Shown here: piece after piece, positions 58,942 to 64,000 of the stretch
Layout: the number at the start of each line of letters is the position of its first letter
Position numbering within the stretch: position 1 is the first letter of the stretch
Assembly: GCA_904063045.1 (NCBI GenBank)
Contig: CAJFCJ010000019.1
Coordinates: 1,292,570-1,356,569, forward strand
Source of the DNA: Dimorphilus gyrociliatus
Taxonomy: Eukaryota; Annelida; Polychaeta; Dinophilidae
DNA: 64,000 bases
Reading direction: 5' to 3'
Notes under the pieces: model-generated
Told to the model about the DNA's origin: nothing
Databases searched by the model: none
What the model saw: only the letters and a program-made list of their open reading frames with translations
Position numbers and translations under genes: made by a program

Positions 58942-61297
58942 TCATATATTTTTGAACAGAGTAGTTTTCGAACTTGTGATATAATAAGATAAAGTTTCTA
59001 TATCAGAAGAAACATTTTTAACATGATCAAACGGTTCTCGAAGAGAAACATATAAGACAGAGTGAGTAAGCGAATCCTCACAAGAAGCCTTCCAAACAAC
59101 TGGTTTACAATTTAACTGTAGCCCACTCAGGGACATACCCAATCTAAAGGCTCTAGTTGGATCAAACTTTTCTTTTTCATATTGTTTAAGTAATTTGCTA
59201 AAAGTATCAAAAAGAAATAATTAATTATCGTAACTATATTTGTAAAATTTATCCATCCTACTTGGTGACAGTTGAGAGAACGTCTGGAGAAGCTTCCAGC
59301 CATTGTTCAAAAAGAATGACAATTTGAAGAGTTGCGTGTAGCTTAAACAGCCTTTCAATTCGGTTTTCATAGCTTCCACTTTTCTTGACAAAAGGTTCCA
59401 AATAGATATCCGCCGTTAAGTGTTTACCTATTTAAATTAAAATAAATATATTAATTTGTTTATCAAACATTAACAATATATTTTTTAAATACCGATTAGA
59501 ATAACTATATAATCTCGATTTAGTTTTTCTAGACCAATCTCTATAAGCATCCTAATGAGATCAAAGTTATGTTGGGTTTCAGCATATGAAAAGTTATTTT
59601 CATAAGAATCTCTGATCATTTGTGCTAATCTTGACGAATTTCTCTTCCAAACCTAAATACATTATTATATATATATAAAATCAGCTAAGAAAATGTTACA
59701 ATTTTATAATGGATATAAAAAACAAACGTGAGGTTGAATTCTTTCTCTTTCCAAAGCATCAAAAATCCTTGAAAAGGATTGTTTAAGATCATTCATACAC
59801 GTGCAATCTGAAAGATTATAGGCATAGTATAAGCAAAAGATTTTAACAGTAGTGTTGAAAGTATTGTAGATAACCTTTCAGAATAAGCCATAATTCATCG
59901 CAAATATCCAAATCCTGCCTGTCATCAATAACAAACAAATTATCAGCATCTGCTTTATTGTTTCTAGATTCTCTTTCTATTCGAATGGGAACTTTATCTT
60001 TTGAATAGCGTTTTAGGAGGTCTTCCAGCCGTTCGGTGATGGTTAAGTCCGATACGGAATTTGTGTTCCATTTAATTAACTTAGTTTTCAAACCGTTGAC
60101 AAGATCCTATAATGATAGATTATTTATATGAGTACAAATAAAAATAGCACTAATTAAACCTTCAATATTTCAATTTCCTTATATAGTTTATAAAGACGAC
60201 TGGCTGGTTTATTGATGACAGGTTTTACTTCCTATAGAAATACATAATCAGTTGTTGACTCTTTAAGTTTAACCATAGAATCTTTTTGATACTTACCACA
60301 ATAACTTTAGCATTCTTAGGACACGATAAAACTGGAACAAGACCAACCCAAGAAGCTTCAACAGTGAGCATACTCTCAGCACATTCACCATCTAATATAT
60401 CGAAAGATGCCCAACAAGAAAATTTTTTACCCTGGCATGTTAGAATGAGGTTAATGTACTTTATTCGTACTTTGCCATTTAAACTACCTTAAAGCTGTTC
60501 CAGAATTTAGAAATAAGATGGCAATTGGTAACTTCGCTGACAGGGAGAGGTCCTACATAGTGTTGTAAAAATTCAAGTTCTAGTATATTGTTAAATGATA
60601 ACACACAAACCTGTTACGGAGACTCTTACTGATCGCTTCTCTTGTAGCTCATTACATTTCAAAGCCAATAGGGAACGATGCTGACTATCACTTTGCGGAT
60701 CGACAGCCACACAAAAATAACAATTTTCTTTGATATCAGCCATAGCAAAGAGAGAGATAAGTCTCCTAGAAAGATTATTTTCAAATGGTATAAATAATAA
60801 CAATGTGTGATTGATCATACCTTGCCTCTCCATGAGATATTGGCTCATATTTGAAATCGAGAATTTTTTTGCAGTCGTTTGAATTTTCAGCTTTGAATTT
60901 TGCCATACGTAATGGAGAATTATCATCGCCATCATCTTGTATTATGTTAACTTTTACATCGTCAATTTTTTCAGTTTTTTCCTTTCAAGAGCAAGGGGCA
61001 ATTTTAGACCGAAAGCTACATATTGATTAATTTAAAATTTTAAAACTAACCGAGAATACCAATACAAAAATATTATTTTCTTTTTCCTCTTCTGTCAAAA
61101 ATGCTTGCGGGAAAACGTTTTTCACTAATTCAAAACGATATTTCTGAAGGTTATAAAGTACAAAAATAAAGTACCCGAAATTAAAGATCTGGATGAAACT
61201 CAGGCATACTTACTTCATAATGGCAAGTCTCGTCTTTCTCTTTTACTAATTTCCTAAAACAGTCTTTGAAATTCTCAATTGATTCTTCTAAGTCCAT
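58942..61297 (-). CDS. ZWILCH: Protein zwilch (RZZ kinetochore complex subunit)
   Basis: Exons 61297-61214, 61143-61051, 60981-60821, 60765-60611, 60552-60488, 60431-60297, 60231-60160, 60106-59875, 59807-59728, 59652-59493, 59427-59262 and 59197-58942 join in phase to give 552 aa (human about 590). Zwilch forms the Rod-Zw10-Zwilch complex, which recruits Mad1-Mad2 and dynein to unattached kinetochores for the spindle checkpoint. The call rests on remembered family blocks: a GxxCWASFDILDGE-type strand after a conserved Phe/Trp segment, RQDLDICDELWLILK near the middle (vertebrate equivalent reads DLDFAEQLW), FDALERERIQPH, MLIEIGLEKLNRDYIVILIG, and a C-terminal beta-strand domain ending VKNVSSDIETLSYYITSS. 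No signal peptide or TM segment. Divergence is typical of this fast-evolving family. Confidence 0.85.
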
Positions 61298-62053
61298 ATT
61301 TTTTCAAATCTTCAATTGTAGACAAACGATTAAGGTAAACTAAGCAATACACAGTTTGAATTTTTGAATTTTAGCACAGTCTTTAGCGGTTCAATAAAAA
61401 ATATGCTACTTTCGTTCCAAATGGATAGATATTTCTATAAAAGAACTGAAAGTCAATCAAATTTTGCCTTGTAAATGAATAACAACTTAAGAAGTGAGTA
61501 TTTAAAATTTTAACTATTTAATTGCGCATGCGCATCTCATATACGAAACAACTTTTATCAAAACTTTTAAAAAATGATTTTCTTGAATTAACAGCAAGAA
61601 TATTTCCATATGGAAATATATTGGAAGTATTATTGTCTATTACATTTTAAAGAGTTTTAGTGAATTATTTTTCTAAACATGTTTTTCTAACACGTAATCA
61701 GTTAATAAAAAAATGCTTTTTCATATAAATATATGTTTAAGAAACTACCTTTATAATATTTGTAGAAAACTAGTTCTACAATCTGCCACTATAGTCAGTT
61801 TTCCTTTAAGTTGTTTAATACTTTTTTCAAGTTTTTGATACAAATAACAAGAACCATATTTAATGCTTTAAAATTCTTATATATTTAAACGTTTGGTCTT
61901 TTTAGCATATTTAAAATTGTACATTAAAAAATATCTCTCAATATATTTCTTTTGTTAATAAAATTACAAATAATATTATAGCAAAAGAGGGCGCTGCTGA
62001 AATATTCTACAAATATTCTTTCATTGTTTTCATTTAATATCGCTCAAGAAGGC
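61298..62053. promoter_or_regulatory. Divergent intergenic region, zwilch / DDX10
   Basis: 756 bp between divergent start codons. AT-rich, containing GCGCATGCGCA at about 61523-61533, a near-palindromic NRF1-like site and the most GC-rich block in the gap. No ORF or RNA gene recognised. Confidence 0.45.
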
Positions 62054-64000
62054 ATGTCTCGATTTGGCGTACCAGTAGCGAAAAAGAGGAAATTGAAATC
62101 AAACAAGCCGAATTTTAAGAAAAAAGATGGTAGATACAAAATTGAATCAAAAGAAATTGGAGAAATAGTTGAGAAATATTCGTCCTTTGATGATAAGTCT
62201 TTTGAGAGATTTTCAGAGTTTCCACTATCCAAAAAAACGCACAAGGCTCTCAAGGAGAACAATTTTGTAAAACCTACAGAAATTCAGACTGAATCTATTG
62301 GTAGAGCTCTACAGGGTCATGACATATTGGGGGCTGCTAAAACTGGGAGTGGGAAAACTCTTGCATTTTTAGTTCCCTTACTGGAAGTATTGTGGAGGAA
62401 TAGGTGGTCGCCACATGATGGTCTAGGGGCTTTAATTATATCACCAACTAGAGAGTTAGCTTACCAAACTTTCGAGGTTCTTAGAAAGGTTGGAAAGTAT
62501 CATGATTTCTCAGCAGGTTTAGTAATAGGAGGTAAAAATGTAAAGGACGAGGCTGACAGAATAAATCGCACGAATATTGTTATATGTACTCCTGGAAGAT
62601 TACTTCAACATATGGATGAAACTTTTGCATTTAATGCTGATAACCTTCTTATGCTGGTTTTGGACGAAGCCGATAAGATTTTAGATTTAGGATTTCAAAC
62701 TACTGTAAATGCTATTTTGGAAAATTTACCTAATAGACAAACCCTCCTCTTCTCCGCAACTCAAACAAAAAATGTAAAGGACTTAGCCAGATTAAGTTTA
62801 TCTAAACCTGTTTTGGTGTCTGTTCATGAGCATTCTGCTCAATCTACACCAGTCCAGCTTCGCCAATCTTATGTCGTTGTTGAATTACACGACAAATTAA
62901 CCGTATTGTGGTCATTTATAAAAAGTAATTTGAAACAAAAAATTATCGTCTTCTTAAGCGCCTGCAAACAAGTTCGCTTTACGTATGAAATGTTTCGTCG
63001 TCTACGACCTGGAACAACTGTTATGTGTCTCCATGGAGCAATGCAACAGCAGAAACGAATGAATGTTTACTCAGAATTTTGTGAGAAGGACAGTGCTGTA
63101 CTATTTGCTACTGATCTGGCTAGTAGAGGTTTAGATTTTCCTGAAATAGCTTGGGTAGTACAAGTGGATTGTCCGGAAGATACTGCAACATATATTCATA
63201 GAGTAGGACGGACAGCGCGTCTGGAGGATGATGGAGAAGCGGTTATTTTCCTCACTCCTTCTGAAAAAGATGGCATGTTGGAGGATTTAAAACAAAAACG
63301 CATTCCCATCGAGGAAGTTAAATTTAGTCAAAAGAAACTTCGTCCAATCGAGGGGAAGGTACAAGCATTTTGTGCTCAGGACTTAGAGTTCAAGGAATTT
63401 GCTCAAAGAGCTTTTTCATCTTACATTAGATCCGTGTATTTAATGAAAAATAAGAAAATATTTAAAGTAGAAAATATTGACCTTCCGAAATTTGCAAAAT
63501 CTCTTGGTCTTGTTGTGACCCCCAGACTTAGATTTTTACAAAAGGGTCAGAAGAAAAGTCCCGCTATAACAATAGATGAAGAAGACATAAATGGTGAAAA
63601 TAACGACGACGAAAGCGATGATTGTTTGACGAAAAAAATAAAGTTAGCTAGTTCTGATGATGACGAGAGCGATGAAGATGTACTTATGATCAAGAAAAAA
63701 GCTACTGGTAATAAAAAGAAAGAAGTTGATGAAAAATTAGGAAACAGTGATTCAGATGAAGATTCTGAAGATGAATTAAAGAAAAAGAAAATTAAAGTTA
63801 TCACAAAATATACTACCGCAAAGAAAATCTTACGAAAGAAGATTAAGCCAAATTCTCATGTTATGTTCGATAAGGAAGATGATACAGAAATTAAAATTCC
63901 AACAGATGAGGAAAGGGACACAAAAAGTGGTATTGATATTGAAGAAGCAAAAGAATATATGAAGCAAGTTGATCCAAGTGACAAGCAATTATATAAGGAT
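62054..64000 (+). CDS. DDX10: DEAD-box RNA helicase DDX10 / Dbp4 (3' end outside window)
   Basis: The ATG at 62054 opens 649 codons with no stop or intron to the window edge. DEAD-box motifs in order: Q motif (FPLSKKTHKALKENNFVKPT plus EIQ), motif I AAKTGSGKT, Ia PTRELAYQ, GG in VIGGK, Ib TPGRLLQH, II VLDEADKILDLGF, III FSATQTK, IV IIVFLSACKQV, V ATDLASRGLDFP, VI YIHRVGRTAR. A DUF4217-like segment follows (EFAQRAFSSYIRSVYLMKNK, VENIDLPKFAKSLGL), then an acidic/Lys-rich tail. This C-terminal arrangement identifies DDX10/Dbp4, a nucleolar helicase for early pre-rRNA processing and release of U14 snoRNA in yeast. It is the only long single-exon helicase-type frame here and starts with a basic nucleolar-type stretch (PVAKKRKLKSNKPNFKKK). 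Confidence 0.96.
   Translation, partial: MSRFGVPVAKKRKLKSNKPNFKKKDGRYKIESKEIGEIVEKYSSFDDKSFERFSEFPLSKKTHKALKENNFVKPTEIQTESIGRALQGHDILGAAKTGSGKTLAFLVPLLEVLWRNRWSPHDGLGALIISPTRELAYQTFEVLRKVGKYHDFSAGLVIGGKNVKDEADRINRTNIVICTPGRLLQHMDETFAFNADNLLMLVLDEADKILDLGFQTTVNAILENLPNRQTLLFSATQTKNVKDLARLSLSKPVLVSVHEHSAQSTPVQLRQSYVVVELHDKLTVLWSFIKSNLKQKIIVFLSACKQVRFTYEMFRRLRPGTTVMCLHGAMQQQKRMNVYSEFCEKDSAVLFATDLASRGLDFPEIAWVVQVDCPEDTATYIHRVGRTARLEDDGEAVIFLTPSEKDGMLEDLKQKRIPIEEVKFSQKKLRPIEGKVQAFCAQDLEFKEFAQRAFSSYIRSVYLMKNKKIFKVENIDLPKFAKSLGLVVTPRLRFLQKGQKKSPAITIDEEDINGENNDDESDDCLTKKIKLASSDDDESDEDVLMIKKKATGNKKKEVDEKLGNSDSDEDSEDELKKKKIKVITKYTTAKKILRKKIKPNSHVMFDKEDDTEIKIPTDEERDTKSGIDIEEAKEYMKQVDPSDKQLYKD

Noticed and set aside
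1-64000. CRISPR arrays, insertion sequences, bacterial operons, viral genes
   Set aside because: None seen. All gene models are spliced eukaryotic genes, and repeats are simple microsatellites or coding tandem domains.

Overview
This is eukaryotic, metazoan nuclear DNA. It is AT-rich and almost every gene has canonical GT-AG introns, mostly only 50-110 bp long. The gene set is bilaterian: hemicentin, fibrinogen-related protein, Smaug, RABL6, zwilch, MGAT5, SPCA-type Ca2+/Mn2+ pump, NAGLU, CYP2-like P450s and DDX10. Small introns, intergenic gaps often below 400 bp and several head-to-head or tail-to-tail pairs indicate a compact invertebrate genome. A spiralian such as a miniature annelid is my best guess, but that is inference from gene style only. 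I see no prokaryotic genes, viral genes, intact transposon ORFs, CRISPR array or confident tRNA gene.

Layout. Positions 1-4116 (+) hold the 3' end of a hemicentin-like Ig-repeat gene. It converges on a 22-exon minus-strand gene (4441-13095) for a 2368-residue secreted EGF/vWD protein. After 1.6 kb without a gene come cytosolic valyl-tRNA synthetase (14731-18864, -) and, head to head with it, PTGES2 (19027-20395, +). A degenerate fibrinogen-related gene (20599-21922, +) converges on Smaug/SAMD4 (22135-24825, -). Smaug is head to head with RABL6 (24964-26759, +), which is followed by a membrane-type dipeptidase (27084-28486, +). A 2.9 kb gap rich in microsatellites, with one Pol III/SINE-like candidate, leads to a tandem array of four P450 genes on + (31401-41082), the last a pseudogene.

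A glucose-transporter-like MFS gene (41706-43528, -) is head to head with a TLC-domain gene (43826-44677, +). Then come an unrecognised coiled-coil gene (45664-46723, -), MGAT5 (47918-50257, +) and, converging on it, an ATP2C/SPCA pump (50429-53961, -). A small coiled-coil gene (54383-54796, -), NAGLU (54947-58846, -) and zwilch (58942-61297, -) follow. A DDX10/Dbp4 helicase (62054 onward, +) runs off the right edge.

There is no single shared pathway. Some neighbours do share a compartment: MGAT5 and the SPCA pump are both Golgi proteins, since SPCA supplies Golgi Ca2+/Mn2+. The most notable findings are two tandem, phase-compatible, homologous exons in NAGLU that look mutually exclusive; mosaic, gene-conversion-like identity among the P450 copies, including a shared intron, with one copy decayed; a cluster of three E-box octamers in the 95 bp between zwilch and NAGLU; and several stop codons embedded in AATAAA poly(A) hexamers. 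Exon coordinates were read by eye from splice signals, reading-phase continuity and remembered family alignments, and no search was run.
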